DNA of 64,000 nt from an uncultured Clostridiaceae bacterium (GCA_948356915.1 CAOJCG010000002.1:62001-126000), one strand, 5' to 3'. Counted from the first letter of the stretch, positions 8,990 to 19,980 are shown. Translations and numbers: made by a program. The notes: generated from the letters alone by a model not told the origin.

Positions 8990-9874
8990 TTATAATTTTT
9001 CTATTTCTTCCTTTGTCAAATTTGTTGCTTCCATAATTATTTCCATATCGATATTTTTACTTTTTAGATATTTTGCCATTTTTATTTCTGCCTGCTTAGT
9101 TCCTTGTTCTATTCCTTGTTCTATTCCTTGTTCTATTCCTTGTTTTAGTCCATCTTCTATGGCGTGTTCCATCATATTTCTTTCATCTCTTATTGCTTTT
9201 TCTTTTAATTCTGCTATTAGTCTTAATTCTTTATCTTTGCTTATTTCTTCTAGTTCATCGATTGCTTCTTTTATCTCTTCGTTTTTATTCATAATCTCTA
9301 ATACCTCCTTATTATTAGGATTATCTAAGAAAAGCATCCATTGTGTTAGTTTATCATTTTGATTACTTTTCATCATTCTCCTTGCTTTTGGTATTTCTAT
9401 TATAAATAATTCAAATTTATCTGTCAAGTCTAGACTGATGCCTGCTGTTTCTTCTATTATTTTCCATTTTGTACTTATTTTTTCTATTTCTTTTGTTTTG
9501 TCAAATTCATAATCTAATATTATTATTCCTATTACTTTATTTAATTCTTTGTAAGGCTTTCCCTTTTCTAACTGACTACTAAATATTCTACTCCAATAAT
9601 ATAAAAATCTTTCTGCTGTATCTTTATTGTCAGCAAGTTGTATTTCTATATCACATATCGCTCCATCATCTAATATTGCTTTTAAGTCTAATATTCCTAA
9701 TTTTTCTTCTGGGTATTTTCCTATAATATGTCTGTCTTCTAATTGTATTTCTTTTATTTCTTCTTTTGTTATTGATGAAATTATGGCTTTTGTTATTCTC
9801 TCATTTCCTTTTTTGAATAAAGAATGAAATACTACATCTATCTTTGGTTTTAATAGTTCTATTTTATTTTCCAT
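8990..9874 (-). CDS. Rpn/PD-(D/E)XK nuclease family protein (transposase_31-like)
   Basis: This is a recombination-promoting nuclease-type protein of about 294 residues. It opens LLKPKIDVVFHSLFKKG; the nuclease core is GILDLKAILDDG...CDIEIQL, with Asp and Glu-x-Gln as expected for PD-(D/E)XK. The C-terminal third is a charged helix with four EQGI-type tetrapeptides, a common variable repeat in this family. I chose the ATG at 9874 because AAAGGA lies eight bases upstream; an ORF start at 9892 is also possible. Such genes are common, often multi-copy mobile passengers. No terminal repeats were seen. Confidence 0.82.
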   Translation of the reverse strand: MENKIELLKPKIDVVFHSLFKKGNERITKAIISSITKEEIKEIQLEDRHIIGKYPEEKLGILDLKAILDDGAICDIEIQLADNKDTAERFLYYWSRIFSSQLEKGKPYKELNKVIGIIILDYEFDKTKEIEKISTKWKIIEETAGISLDLTDKFELFIIEIPKARRMMKSNQNDKLTQWMLFLDNPNNKEVLEIMNKNEEIKEAIDELEEISKDKELRLIAELKEKAIRDERNMMEHAIEDGLKQGIEQGIEQGIEQGTKQAEIKMAKYLKSKNIDMEIIMEATNLTKEEIEKL

Positions 9875-10402
9875 ATGCATTTTTCCTTTCATGTTTTATA
9901 TTTTAAATTGCATATATTGTTTATGTTTTCACCTCCTATTTTTTAATTTCATTTTTGATTATTTTTTGGATTATATAATTTATTTATATTTAGAATAAAA
10001 ACTGATTAAATATTTTTTGTAAGATTTATATTTTGAATAAATATTATGTTTCTATTTCTTTAGAAAAATAAATTTTGAAATAATCTTCTTATGATAAAAA
10101 TTTTATTTTGTATACAAAAATATATACAATTTAATACATATATTAAACCACGCTTTTATACTTATGTCAACAAAAATCGTTCGTCAAATTTCTACATTTT
10201 ATGCTTTTGTGTTACAATTCAAAGCTAATATAAAATATAGATGTAAATAATAACGCTTTTGTTTTGGTGTTTTTTTATAATATGATAATTGTAGGAGGCG
10301 CCCCCTTTGGCGCCTCCTACAATCGCAATACTGAAATTTAAGAAATATTTTTTATGTTCGATTTTCTATAAGATTTTCTATTTCTAATTTTTATATTACA
10401 TC
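9875..10402. other. AT-rich intergenic region with one perfect palindrome
   Basis: No ORF or RNA gene is evident. The region is extremely AT-rich. A GTTACAATTCAAAGCTAATA motif at about 10212 recurs near 24934 and 42972. A GC-rich palindrome is at 10288-10323. Confidence 0.6.
10288..10323. repeat. Perfect 15-bp inverted repeat (GTAGGAGGCGCC type)
   Basis: ATTGTAGGAGGCGCC and its exact complement flank a six-base loop. It resembles a collapsed member of the dispersed GTAGGGG palindromes. It lies after the WG-repeat gene and could also stop transcription. Confidence 0.7.
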
Positions 10403-12148
10403 CTATTTTACTAATTCATCAGTATAATATTCAAACCCATATCCAAAGTTTAACCTACAATATTTTCCTATGAAGTCTGGCTCGCTAAAGTCTATTTTGT
10501 ATGATGGTTCTACTATTATTTCTCCTTGTTCATTTACTACTCCCCATTTATTATCTTTTTTTATTCCTGCATATCCATATTGGTTAAATTCGGTTACCAT
10601 ATCATATTTAGGCTCTACTATTGTTTTGTCACTATCGTTTATAAATCCCCATTTTCCATTTTGACTATATGCGTATACTTTATTTTGTTTTAATACTTCT
10701 TTATTAGATATTATATTTCCATTGTTATCTAAATATTTCATGTCACTTGCTGATATTAGTTTTATATAATTGTCGTAAGTATATAATATTGCTTCTTTTA
10801 TACTTGTTTGTTTTTCTAGTTTATTATTATATATTTCTATAGTATTTTTACTTGATATTATCGCTTGTAGTGCATTTTTGTCTTTTACTTTTTGTATTAT
10901 ATCATATTTAAAGTCTATTCCTAATCCATTATTTATATCTATAACTCCTACTTTTCCATTTTCAGTAATAATGAAGTAATTTTCAAATGCATATTCTATA
11001 TATTCATATTTATTTTTTATTATAACTTGTCCTTCTTTATTTATTACTCCGAATTTTTCTTCATTGTCAATGGTTATTATATAATTTTCATTTGATGTTT
11101 CTATTGTATTTTCGTAATTTGATTGTTTCTTTTCTCCATTTCTATCATATATTTGTATCATTTCATCTTTTTTCGTTGTTATTTTGTTTTGTGTACATAG
11201 TATGTAATCATACTTTGCTTCTAGTATTTCTTTTCCTTCTATTGATATTACTCCTTGTTTTCCATCTTTTTGTATTATGAATAATTTATTTATTTTATTG
11301 TATTCTATTTCTTCATATTCATATGGTATTAGTATTTTTTTATTTTCTAATATTCCATTTTTCCCATTTTTAGATACTAATAAGTATACTTTTTCATTAT
11401 CTTTTATATCTGTTATTCTATTTATTTCATTATAGTTTGTTTCTAATATTTCTTTTCCTTCTTTATTTATATAACCATATCTGTAACCTTCATTAGTTTT
11501 TATTTGTACTATAAAACCTGCTTCCATATAGTCTTTTTCTTCTGTGTAATATGAATCTGATTCTATTTGATCATATTGTGGTTTTACTATTTGTTTTCCT
11601 TTTATATTTATTACTCCATATTTTCCATTTTGTCGAACCTTAAGTGCGCCTTCTCTATATTCTAAGCTTTCTATTTCTTCATATACTGGCTTTGTTATTT
11701 TTTTTCCATTAAAGTCTATTATTCCATATTTTCCATTTTCTCTGTATTTTAATACTGTTTTTTCAAATGGAATATTTGAGGTAGATTCTTCATTCATTAA
11801 TGGTAATACTTGTTCATAATTAGTTAGTATTTGTTCATTTTTTTCATTTAATACTTTTGTTTTATATTCTCCTGTTGTTTCATTATATTCACTATAGCAT
11901 ACAAATACTGGTTTTGATGGGTTTGGTATGTTTAGTTCATCATATATAGCTTCTATTACTATATTTCCTTTTTCATCTATCACACCATATTTTTGGTTTT
12001 TATATAGTTTGAAATAGCTATACTTTTCTACTTTTTCTAGTTCATAGCTTTTGTCATTTATATTTTTATATGCAATTACTGCTATTACACTTACTATAAT
12101 TATTATTGCTATTATTATCGCTATTACTATATTTCTTGTACTTTTCAT
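10403..12148 (-). CDS. WG-repeat protein with N-terminal membrane anchor
   Basis: This 581-residue protein has one N-terminal transmembrane helix (about 7-27) and about ten WG (KWG) repeats filling the rest. Each repeat reads like NGKYGVI(D/N)-GK-I-PxYD-I, with clear examples NGKWGFIN and NKWGVVNEQGEIIVEPSY near the end. WG repeats build a beta-propeller-like extracellular or periplasm-facing domain whose ligand is generally unknown. It appears monocistronic. I infer membrane attachment with the repeats outside; function is unassigned. Confidence 0.85.
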   Translation of the reverse strand: MKSTRNIVIAIIIAIIIIVSVIAVIAYKNINDKSYELEKVEKYSYFKLYKNQKYGVIDEKGNIVIEAIYDELNIPNPSKPVFVCYSEYNETTGEYKTKVLNEKNEQILTNYEQVLPLMNEESTSNIPFEKTVLKYRENGKYGIIDFNGKKITKPVYEEIESLEYREGALKVRQNGKYGVINIKGKQIVKPQYDQIESDSYYTEEKDYMEAGFIVQIKTNEGYRYGYINKEGKEILETNYNEINRITDIKDNEKVYLLVSKNGKNGILENKKILIPYEYEEIEYNKINKLFIIQKDGKQGVISIEGKEILEAKYDYILCTQNKITTKKDEMIQIYDRNGEKKQSNYENTIETSNENYIITIDNEEKFGVINKEGQVIIKNKYEYIEYAFENYFIITENGKVGVIDINNGLGIDFKYDIIQKVKDKNALQAIISSKNTIEIYNNKLEKQTSIKEAILYTYDNYIKLISASDMKYLDNNGNIISNKEVLKQNKVYAYSQNGKWGFINDSDKTIVEPKYDMVTEFNQYGYAGIKKDNKWGVVNEQGEIIVEPSYKIDFSEPDFIGKYCRLNFGYGFEYYTDELVK

Positions 12149-12202
12149 ATTTTTTACCTCTTATTATATATCTTTTATTATTTTAGGATATTTTCAGAAT
12201 AA

Positions 12203-12336
12203 AAGGGCACAGTGGTGTCATTGCTAATGAGGTATTCCCACAAACGGTGCCCCTACAACGTAAAATTTGATTTTTCCTATTTAATCAAAAGAGCATGCCA
12301 CCGATATCCTCCTACAATCATTCACTATTCACCATT
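12203..12336. repeat. Dispersed GGGCACAGTGGTGTC / GGTGCCCCTACAACG element
   Basis: This element shares AAAGGGCACAGTGGTGTC, TATTCCCACAAACGGTGCCCC and TACAACGTAAAATTTGATTT with copies near 19900, 22090 and 29990. It ends in a CCTCCTACAATC piece. ATTCACT heptamers run on to the stop codon of the CNNM gene at 12360. Confidence 0.7.
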
Positions 12337-12359
12337 CACTATTCATTATTCACTATTCA

Positions 12360-13649
12360 CTACATAGTTTTACACGCCTTTACCCACAATATTCTTTTGT
12401 CCTCATATTCTTCTATCTTATAAGTTACATCTTTAGTTTCTATTATAGGTGCTTCATCATCTTCTGGTACTCTTCCTAATAACTCTAGCAAGTACCCTGA
12501 TAGTGTTTCATATTCTCCTTCTGGCACATCTATTCCTAATACTTTTTTTAATTCATTGATTGAAATTTTTCCACTTATTAAGAATGTGTTATCATCTATT
12601 TTTTCAATTTCATTTTCTATATCGTCATATTCATCAAATATATTACCTACTATTTCTTCTAATAAATCTTCCATTGTAACTAATCCTGCTGTTCCGCCAT
12701 ATTCATCTATTACTATTGCCATTTGCATTTTATTTTTTTGCAAATCTTTGAATAGCTCATTTATTGGCTTATTTTCTGAAACAAAATAGGCTTCTCTTAT
12801 CATATTCTTTATTTTTAGTGGCTTTTTAGTTCTAAAGTATTTTAGTAAATCTTTTACAAATAGTATTCCTTCTATATTATCTATTGTTTCATTATATACG
12901 GGTACTCTACTATATTTATAATCATCTAAATCTTTTAGTATTTCTTCTATATCTGAACTTATATCTACTGCAAATATATCTGTTCTGTGTGTCATTACTT
13001 CTGATACTGTAATATCATTAAATTCAAATATATTATTTATCATTTCTTTTTCTTCTTGTTCTATAGTTCCTTTTTCTTCGCCTTCATCTATCATCATTTT
13101 TATTTCTTCTTCTGTTACTATTTCTTCTTCATTTTCTGAAATTCCAAATATTTTTGATATTATATTTGTTGATTTTGTAAGAATTTTTACAAATGGTGAT
13201 GCTATTATTGAAATGAAACGTATTATTCCTATACTTGCATATGCCACTTTTTCATAATATTTCATTGCTAACCTTTTTGGAACTAGCTCTCCAAATACTA
13301 GCGTAAAGAAAGATAATATTATTGTTATTATTAATATTGAAATACCTCTAAATGCTTCTACGCTAATTGCTGGGAATATATTATTTAGTGATGGTGCAAG
13401 AATATCTGCAAAAGTGTCTGACGCAAATGCACTAGATAAAAAACCTGCTAAAGTAATTCCTATTTGTATTGTTGCTAGAAATTTACTTGGGCTTTTTAAC
13501 ATTTTTTCTATTTGTTTTGCTTTTTTATTTCCTTCTTTTGCCCTTCTTTCTATTTTTGCATCATTTAATGATATAAATGCTATTTCAGATGCTGCAAAAT
13601 ATGCATTTATTAAAATTAATATTACTAGGACAAATAATTGTGATATCAT
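12360..13649 (-). CDS. CNNM/CorC-family membrane protein with CBS pair (hemolysin-like)
   Basis: This 429-residue protein has the DUF21/CNNM transmembrane domain (about 1-170, with NAYFAASEIAFISLN and FGELVPKRLA), two CBS domains (about 200-325, with SEVMTHRTDIFAV and IDEYGGTAGLVTMEDLLEEIVG) and a CorC/HlyC C-terminal domain. Family members are linked to magnesium or cobalt transport and Mg homeostasis; the hemolysin name is historical. CBS domains probably sense adenine nucleotides. Length is normal. No neighbour suggests a dedicated partner. Confidence 0.9.
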   Translation of the reverse strand: MISQLFVLVILILINAYFAASEIAFISLNDAKIERRAKEGNKKAKQIEKMLKSPSKFLATIQIGITLAGFLSSAFASDTFADILAPSLNNIFPAISVEAFRGISILIITIILSFFTLVFGELVPKRLAMKYYEKVAYASIGIIRFISIIASPFVKILTKSTNIISKIFGISENEEEIVTEEEIKMMIDEGEEKGTIEQEEKEMINNIFEFNDITVSEVMTHRTDIFAVDISSDIEEILKDLDDYKYSRVPVYNETIDNIEGILFVKDLLKYFRTKKPLKIKNMIREAYFVSENKPINELFKDLQKNKMQMAIVIDEYGGTAGLVTMEDLLEEIVGNIFDEYDDIENEIEKIDDNTFLISGKISINELKKVLGIDVPEGEYETLSGYLLELLGRVPEDDEAPIIETKDVTYKIEEYEDKRILWVKACKTM

Positions 13650-14068
13650 TCTTTTTCTTCCTCTCTTTTTACTATTCTATCCCTATTTATTTATTTTTAT
13701 TATATATTTAATAATATATGATGTCAATTGAATTTTCTCTAATAAAAATTATATTTTTGAATCACGACTACAAATCATATCTTAAAAATAATAATTATAT
13801 TTGTAAGGGCGATTATTTTCTTAGCTGTTCAAACGTTAGTGCTTACAGATAAGTTATGCGTTAGTGTAATTATTTTCCTCTTTTATGAAATTTTCCTAAA
13901 ATAATTATTATCTTAGCTTATTCTTTGTAGAACGTGCGATGCCATCATCGCTCCTGCATCTTAAAATGAATTAATATGCATAATAAAAAACACAGATTAA
14001 TAACCTGTGTTTTTTCATATTTAATTATATATTTTTTAGTATTCGCTTTTCTTCTTTTTTAATCCATT
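13650..14068. other. Intergenic region with a degenerate dispersed element and a terminator
   Basis: Between 13803 and 13972 lies an imperfect copy of the dispersed element. It contains GTGCGATGCCATCATCGCTC, close to GGGCGATGCCATCATTGCCC at about 22043, plus mirrored AATAATTAT/AGCTTA segments. A terminator follows at 13985. No ORF was recognised. Confidence 0.6.
13985..14017 (-). terminator. Terminator of rdgB
   Basis: AAAAACACAG pairs with CTGTGTTTTT around a short AT loop, with T runs on both sides. It lies about 50 bases after the rdgB stop. Confidence 0.85.
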
Positions 14069-14644
14069 CTATTTAGAAATTTTTTGTTTTAAACTTTCTA
14101 ACGCCTTTTTCCTTGCACTTATTTTGTTTTTTTCTTCTTGTGATAATTCTGCTAGTGTTTTTCCATTTTCTAGTTCGAATATTTCGTCAAATCCAAATCC
14201 ATTTTCTCCTCTTACTTCTTCTGTTACATATCCTTCTATGTATTCTATGGCTGTTTTTGTATCGTTTCCATCTGAAATTGCCATTGCTGTTATAAATTTT
14301 ATTTTTCTTTTTTCTTTTGGCACACCTTTTAACTTTTCTATAATTGCTAAATTTCTTTCTCTATCTGTTCCTGCATGCCATCTTTTTGTGTATACTCCTG
14401 GAAATCCATCTAAATATTCTATTTCTATTCCTGAGTCATCTGCTATACACATTTTTCCATTTAATTCATTTGCTATTGTTTCTGCTTTTTTTATTGCATT
14501 TCCTTCAAATGTGTTTTTGTCTTCTTCTACATCTATTTCTATTCCTAGTTCATTCATTGGTATTATTTTGTATTCTTTTAATATTTCTTGTGCTTCTTTT
14601 ATTTTTCCTTTATTTCCTGAAGCTATTACTATTTCATTATTCAT
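14069..14644 (-). CDS. rdgB: XTP/dITP pyrophosphatase (RdgB/HAM1)
   Basis: This 191-residue house-cleaning enzyme hydrolyses non-canonical purine triphosphates (XTP, dITP, ITP). The opening IASGNKGKIKEAQEIL carries the SxNxxK motif. CIADDSGIEIEYLDGFPGVYTKRW has the metal-binding DDSG, and GENGFGFDEIFELENGKTLAELSQEEKN is the C-terminal signature. The zero-frame ORF extends upstream to 14713, but the family start and GAAAGGAAG eight bases before 14644 decide for this ATG. It lies downstream of the Nudix-HTH gene. Confidence 0.95.
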   Translation of the reverse strand: MNNEIVIASGNKGKIKEAQEILKEYKIIPMNELGIEIDVEEDKNTFEGNAIKKAETIANELNGKMCIADDSGIEIEYLDGFPGVYTKRWHAGTDRERNLAIIEKLKGVPKEKRKIKFITAMAISDGNDTKTAIEYIEGYVTEEVRGENGFGFDEIFELENGKTLAELSQEEKNKISARKKALESLKQKISK

Positions 14645-14703
14645 TTTCTTCTTCCTTTCAAAAAATATTGACTTTTTATAATTGTAATTATAAATTACTT
14701 TTA

Positions 14704-15466
14704 TTAAACCCAATATTGTATAAAATCTTCATTAAACATATACCTTGCTGATGGCCTATATGCTGATTCTTTTACAATTTTATCTGTTTTCTTTATCATT
14801 GGCTCTATTTTTTTTCTAAAATTGGCTGATACTAATTTTTTGTCTAATATTATTTCATATACTTGTTGTAATTCTGAAATTGTAAATTCTTCTTCTAAAA
14901 AACTAAATGCTATATTTGTGTTTTCTATTCTATTTCTTAGCCTTTTTATTCCTGTATGAATTATTATTGCTGTTAACTCATTTATTGGTGACTCTCCCTG
15001 TAGTTTGTGTATGTATTCTATTGCATTTTTTTCTCTTTTTGTAGTTGTTATCATTTTATATTCTATTACTTTTTCATTATTTTTTAATGTAACATTTTGT
15101 GTTCTCATTTTTGCTTCTATATCTTCTATAGAAATATCATAAAATTTTATATTTGTAATATTATTTTTTATATTATTTTTATTTATTATTACTAAATATG
15201 TGACTATTAACTCTTGACCTTCTTCATAATATCCGTGGATCTCCCCATGTATATAACTGCTCTATATAAAATTTTGTTGTTCCAAACATTTCCTCTATTT
15301 TATTACTTACTGTGGTTTTTAAATTTTCTCTATTATTAATATCGAATATTGGTAACTTATTTTTTTCGTCTAATGCTATTTGTAACTTTTTTTCTTTTAG
15401 CCTTCTTACGTCTTTTCTTTCGTCATTATCTGTACTAAATATTATTACATTACTTTTAACATTCAT
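14704..15466 (-). CDS. Nudix-like protein with C-terminal winged helix (NrtR-like), +1 frameshift at CGG
   Basis: The first 77 codons give a short, degenerate Nudix-like domain ending EQLYTWGDP. There the zero frame reads CCA CGG (CGG at 15235-15233) and stops two codons later. Skipping the C gives GDPGYYEEGQELIVTYLVII and an open frame to 14704, total about 253 residues. YTWGDP followed by a hydrophobic strand is typical of NrtR-type Nudix proteins, and the C-terminal part (LQGESPINELTAIIIHTGI, FTISELQQVYEIILDKKLVSANFRKKI) is the matching winged helix. No full Nudix box is visible, so it may be a ligand-sensing regulator of NAD-type metabolism rather than a hydrolase. Confidence 0.78.
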
Positions 15467-15469
15467 TTT

Positions 15470-15991
15470 TTAGTTCCTTTCCAAATGCATTTCTATATTT
15501 TGGTTATATTGTTTCCTATTTTTTATTATATTTCTAATATCTATTCTTCCTACATTTTCTATAAACTCATATAATGTTTTCTCATCTAAGATATCCAATT
15601 TTCCTTCTTTATATCCTATATCTTTTTGTATTTCTTTCGGTACACTAATTTCATATTTTTCAATTATTTTCTTATTTAGTTTATCGTAATCATCATAAAT
15701 GCTTTTATTCCACTTTTTTAAAAATTTATTATAGAATAGTTCATCTGTTAACAAATGTAAAAAATATCCTTCATTAAAACTATCAGAAAGCTCATTTTCA
15801 TTTATATATTTTTGCAAATTTGGTTTACTTGAACAAGGTCCATAATGTGATAGTTTTTTATCTTCTGCTTGGTCTGGTGCTATAATTCCTTTTATGAAGC
15901 TTTCTATATTTTGTATTTCATTATTTTTAGAATATATTTTTCCTACTGCTAAGTGTATTGTATATCCTGGCATTTTATTTTTTCTAAGCAT
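15470..15991 (-). CDS. Conserved hypothetical protein (MPGYTIHLAVGK family), possible hydrolase
   Basis: This 173-residue soluble protein carries MPGYTIHLAVGK, FIKGIIAPDQAEDKKLSHYG and GYFLHLLTDELFYNKFL. These His/Asp-rich motifs resemble the metal-dependent phospholipase C/HD-like hypothetical families of clostridia, but I cannot assign activity. The start is unclear. A good AAAGGAG lies upstream of an ATG followed at once by TAG, while the usable ATGs (15991, and 15973 at MPGYT) are 20 or more bases from it. It is followed 3 bp later by the Nudix gene, so the two are probably co-transcribed. Confidence 0.6.
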   Translation of the reverse strand: MLRKNKMPGYTIHLAVGKIYSKNNEIQNIESFIKGIIAPDQAEDKKLSHYGPCSSKPNLQKYINENELSDSFNEGYFLHLLTDELFYNKFLKKWNKSIYDDYDKLNKKIIEKYEISVPKEIQKDIGYKEGKLDILDEKTLYEFIENVGRIDIRNIIKNRKQYNQNIEMHLERN

Positions 15992-16091
15992 GCTTTTGCT
16001 ACATACTTATACTCCTTTCTAATTTCATATTGTTTTTTACATATTAAGTATTTGAATTATACCTATTTTTTGCTTATTTTGTCAATGCATT

Positions 16092-17444
16092 TTATGTAAT
16101 TGCCAATTGCTCTGCTAATCCAATATAATTTTTTGGTTCTAATTTTAATAATATTTCTTTGTCCGATTTGTCTATTTTTAATTGTTTTATGAAATTTCTC
16201 ATTTCTTCCATGCTTATATTTTTTCCTCTTGTTATAGTTTTCAATGTTTCGTAAGCATTTTCATGTTTATTTTTTCTTAATATTGTTTGAACCGCTTCTG
16301 CCAATACTTCTGGCGTATTTTCTAGTTCTTTTTCTAGTATCTCTTCATTTACTTTTAATTTACTCATTCCTATAACTGATTGCTTTATTGCTATTAATGT
16401 ATAACCTATTGCAGTTCCTATATTTCTTAACATTGATGAATCACTTAAGTCTCTTTGCATTCTAGATATTTGCAAGTTTTCTGTAAATGCTGTTAATACT
16501 GCATTTGCCATTTTTACATTTGCCATTGAATTTTCAAAATTAATTGGATTAATTTTATGTGGCATAACTGATGAGCCTATTTCTCCTTTTATATTATTTT
16601 GTAAGAAATAATTTCTACTGATATATAGCCACATGTCGCTATCAAAGTCTAAAATTATATTATTTAGCAGTTTTATTTCTGAAAATATCATACATATATT
16701 ATCATGTGATTCTATTTGTGTTGTATACAAATTATTTTCTAGACCAAAGCTTTCTATAAATTCTTTACTTATTCTTAGCCAATCAACAGTTGAGTATGAA
16801 ATCATATGTGCATTAAAGTTTCCTACTGTTCCATTAAATTTTCCTGATATTTTTTCTTGTTTAATTTTATTTAATATTTTATTTAGCCTATATACAAATA
16901 TTGCTAGTTCTTTTCCTACTGTTGTTGGTGTTGCATTTTGCCCATGTGTATGTGAAAGCATACTAATTTTTGCATATTCATTTGCTTTTTGTTTTATAAT
17001 TTTAATTAGTTCTTCTATATTTTTTATATATACTTCTTCAATTAATTGTTTTATCATAATTCCATATGCTAAATTATTTATGTCTTCTGAGGTACATGCG
17101 AAGTGTATTAAATAGTTATATTTTTCTATATTATTTTCTTTAAATTTTTCATTTATATAATATTCCACTGCCTTTACATCATGTTTTGTTGTCTCTTCTA
17201 TTTCTTTTACTCTTTTTACTTGTTTTAAATCTATTCCTTCTATTATTTTATTTAGTATTTCTAGTTCTTTTGTAGTTAATTGTATATTTAATTCTTCTAT
17301 TTTAGCAAGCTTTTTTAACCATTCTATTTCAACTATAATTCTATTCTTTATTAAGTGATATTCACTAAAATAGTTTCCTACTTCTTTTGTCATTTCACTA
17401 TATCTTCCATCTATTGGAGAGATACTATATATATAATCTAGCAT
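16092..17444 (-). CDS. purB: Adenylosuccinate lyase
   Basis: This 450-residue member of the fumarase/aspartase superfamily, in the E. coli-type PurB branch, has an N-terminus reading SISPIDGRYSEMTKEVGNYFSEY. It catalyses SAICAR to AICAR plus fumarate and adenylosuccinate to AMP plus fumarate. The signature GSSVMPHKINPINFENSMAN carries the catalytic serine loop, and SHTHGQNATPTT the active-site His. It starts 19 bp after purA, so purA-purB form a unit for AMP synthesis from IMP. Confidence 0.96.
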   Translation of the reverse strand: MLDYIYSISPIDGRYSEMTKEVGNYFSEYHLIKNRIIVEIEWLKKLAKIEELNIQLTTKELEILNKIIEGIDLKQVKRVKEIEETTKHDVKAVEYYINEKFKENNIEKYNYLIHFACTSEDINNLAYGIMIKQLIEEVYIKNIEELIKIIKQKANEYAKISMLSHTHGQNATPTTVGKELAIFVYRLNKILNKIKQEKISGKFNGTVGNFNAHMISYSTVDWLRISKEFIESFGLENNLYTTQIESHDNICMIFSEIKLLNNIILDFDSDMWLYISRNYFLQNNIKGEIGSSVMPHKINPINFENSMANVKMANAVLTAFTENLQISRMQRDLSDSSMLRNIGTAIGYTLIAIKQSVIGMSKLKVNEEILEKELENTPEVLAEAVQTILRKNKHENAYETLKTITRGKNISMEEMRNFIKQLKIDKSDKEILLKLEPKNYIGLAEQLAIT

Positions 17445-17463
17445 AAATATTTTCCTCCTTTAT

Positions 17464-18750
<1,287 letters not shown>

Positions 18751-18864
18751 TTATTGTATTTTTTATAATAAGTAACTTCATTTACATTATATTTGCATTT
18801 TCTATTTTTGTCAATACTTTTTATAAAAAATACAATAAGTATTTTTATTCTTCTATCTATATAG

Positions 18865-18898
18865 GGAAATAGCGTAATTTGGGGCAAATTACGCTATT
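18865..18898. terminator. Perfect hairpin between sortase and purA
   Basis: AAATAGCGTAATTTG and its exact complement enclose a four-base loop, 43 bases after the sortase stop. There is little T tract, so it may be a processed 3' end or weak terminator. Confidence 0.55.
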
Positions 18899-18940
18899 TA
18901 TAAATAATTTAAATTAGAGAGTGGTTATTTGTTAAATTAA

Positions 18941-19525
18941 TTAAATTTGATTAGCTTGAATACATCTCCTGTATTCTCTTTTGTTTTCTTCGCATGTGAT
19001 TAATGTTAGTTTGTTTTCTTTAGTATTTTGAATACATGACAAATCAGTTTCTTCAATTATTTCATTTCTTACTACTTCATATTTTCTTTCTCCATATTCT
19101 GTTTGATATGTTATTATATCTCCTAGTTCTAGATTTTTAATCTCTGCAAAATAATTATATTTATATCCTCTGTTATGTGCAGCTAGAGCTACATTTCCAT
19201 TCCATATACTTGAACTTTCAAAATGCCCTACTGCCTTTCTTAAAATTTCTTTTTCAGTCCCTTCTATAATTGGTGCATCTAAATGTATTTTTGAGATTTT
19301 AATCCTCCAATTATTACTTCTATATTGGCTATTATCCATTTTTTCTGCATCCGTTGTATTAATTGGGGCTAAATTTACTGTTTTTAGAACAAAATTTGAA
19401 TTAACTTGCTTTTTTTGAATATTAAAATATTTCGTTAGAATTGAACCAGCTGATATTAATATTATTATTAAAATTAAAATTATTGTATTTATGATAGTCA
19501 GTTTTCTTTTGCTAAATTTAAACAT
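18941..19525 (-). CDS. Class D-like sortase
   Basis: This membrane-anchored transpeptidase has 194 residues: a basic N-terminus, one transmembrane helix (about 9-30) and the sortase barrel. Catalytic His117 lies in AAHNRGY, Cys178 in TLITC and Arg186 or 187 in EYRRC. The TLxTC and short C-terminus suit class D. The ATG at 19525 is chosen because AAGGTG lies nine bases before it; the longer in-frame reading starts on a GTG inside that site. It stands alone. The only LPXTG-like substrate in the window is the surface protein at 4748. Confidence 0.87.
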   Translation of the reverse strand: MFKFSKRKLTIINTIILILIIILISAGSILTKYFNIQKKQVNSNFVLKTVNLAPINTTDAEKMDNSQYRSNNWRIKISKIHLDAPIIEGTEKEILRKAVGHFESSSIWNGNVALAAHNRGYKYNYFAEIKNLELGDIITYQTEYGERKYEVVRNEIIEETDLSCIQNTKENKLTLITCEENKREYRRCIQANQI

Positions 19526-19809
19526 ACATATTATCACCTTCTTTTTCTTTTTATTCTCTTTTGTTTAATCGTTAGGGGTAACATCTTTTTTATATCTTTT
19601 GTTTATTAGCAATGTTGCAACTCTTTGCTTGTCTTTATATTAACATAAACTTAATTTTATGTAAAGAACTTTTCATCGTGCTAAAATGCCCTTTTTCTGC
19701 ATTTTATGCTATATATTTTCCTATTATTATTCTTTTCTATATTTTTCCTTATCAAAGCTTGACTATTTATTTTATTTTTTGTAGAAAAGTTTTTTGATTT
19801 TTTTATGAG

Positions 19810-19940
19810 ATTTTAGGGACGCACCCTAAAATCTCATTTTTCCTTCTTTCTTTGAGATTCTAGGGTACGTCCCTATTATCACGTCCCTATTATCACAAAC
19901 GGTGTCCCTACAACGTAAAATTTGATTTTTCCTATACTAC
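19810..19940. repeat. Dispersed repeat cluster (inverted ACGTCCCT block plus ACGGTGTCCC block)
   Basis: TTTTAGGGACG...ACCCTAAAATCTCA and a mirrored TGAGATTCTAGGGTACGTCCC form a hairpin. It is joined to CACAAACGGTGTCCCTACAACG with the same TAAAATTTGATTTTTCCTAT tail seen in the copies near 12250 and 30040. Confidence 0.65.
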
Positions 19941-19943
19941 AAA

Positions 19944-19980
19944 AAAAGTCTAACTTTCACTAAGCTAGACTTTTTGCTTT
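19944..19980 (-). terminator. Strong hairpin with T run
   Basis: AAAAAGTCTAGCTTAGTG pairs with the following AAAGTTAGACTTTTTTT on the minus strand. A second short stem (TAGCCTC/GAGGCTA) lies just upstream at 19980-20019, at the end of the small ORF. Confidence 0.8.

Noticed and set aside
8990-9874. Complete insertion sequence around the Rpn-type gene
   Set aside because: No terminal inverted repeats or target duplications could be found on either side.
12318-12362. ATTCACT heptamer runs as a CRISPR-like array
   Set aside because: Units are seven bases without spacers and vary in number; they are simple tandem repeats. No CRISPR array or cas gene was seen in the window.
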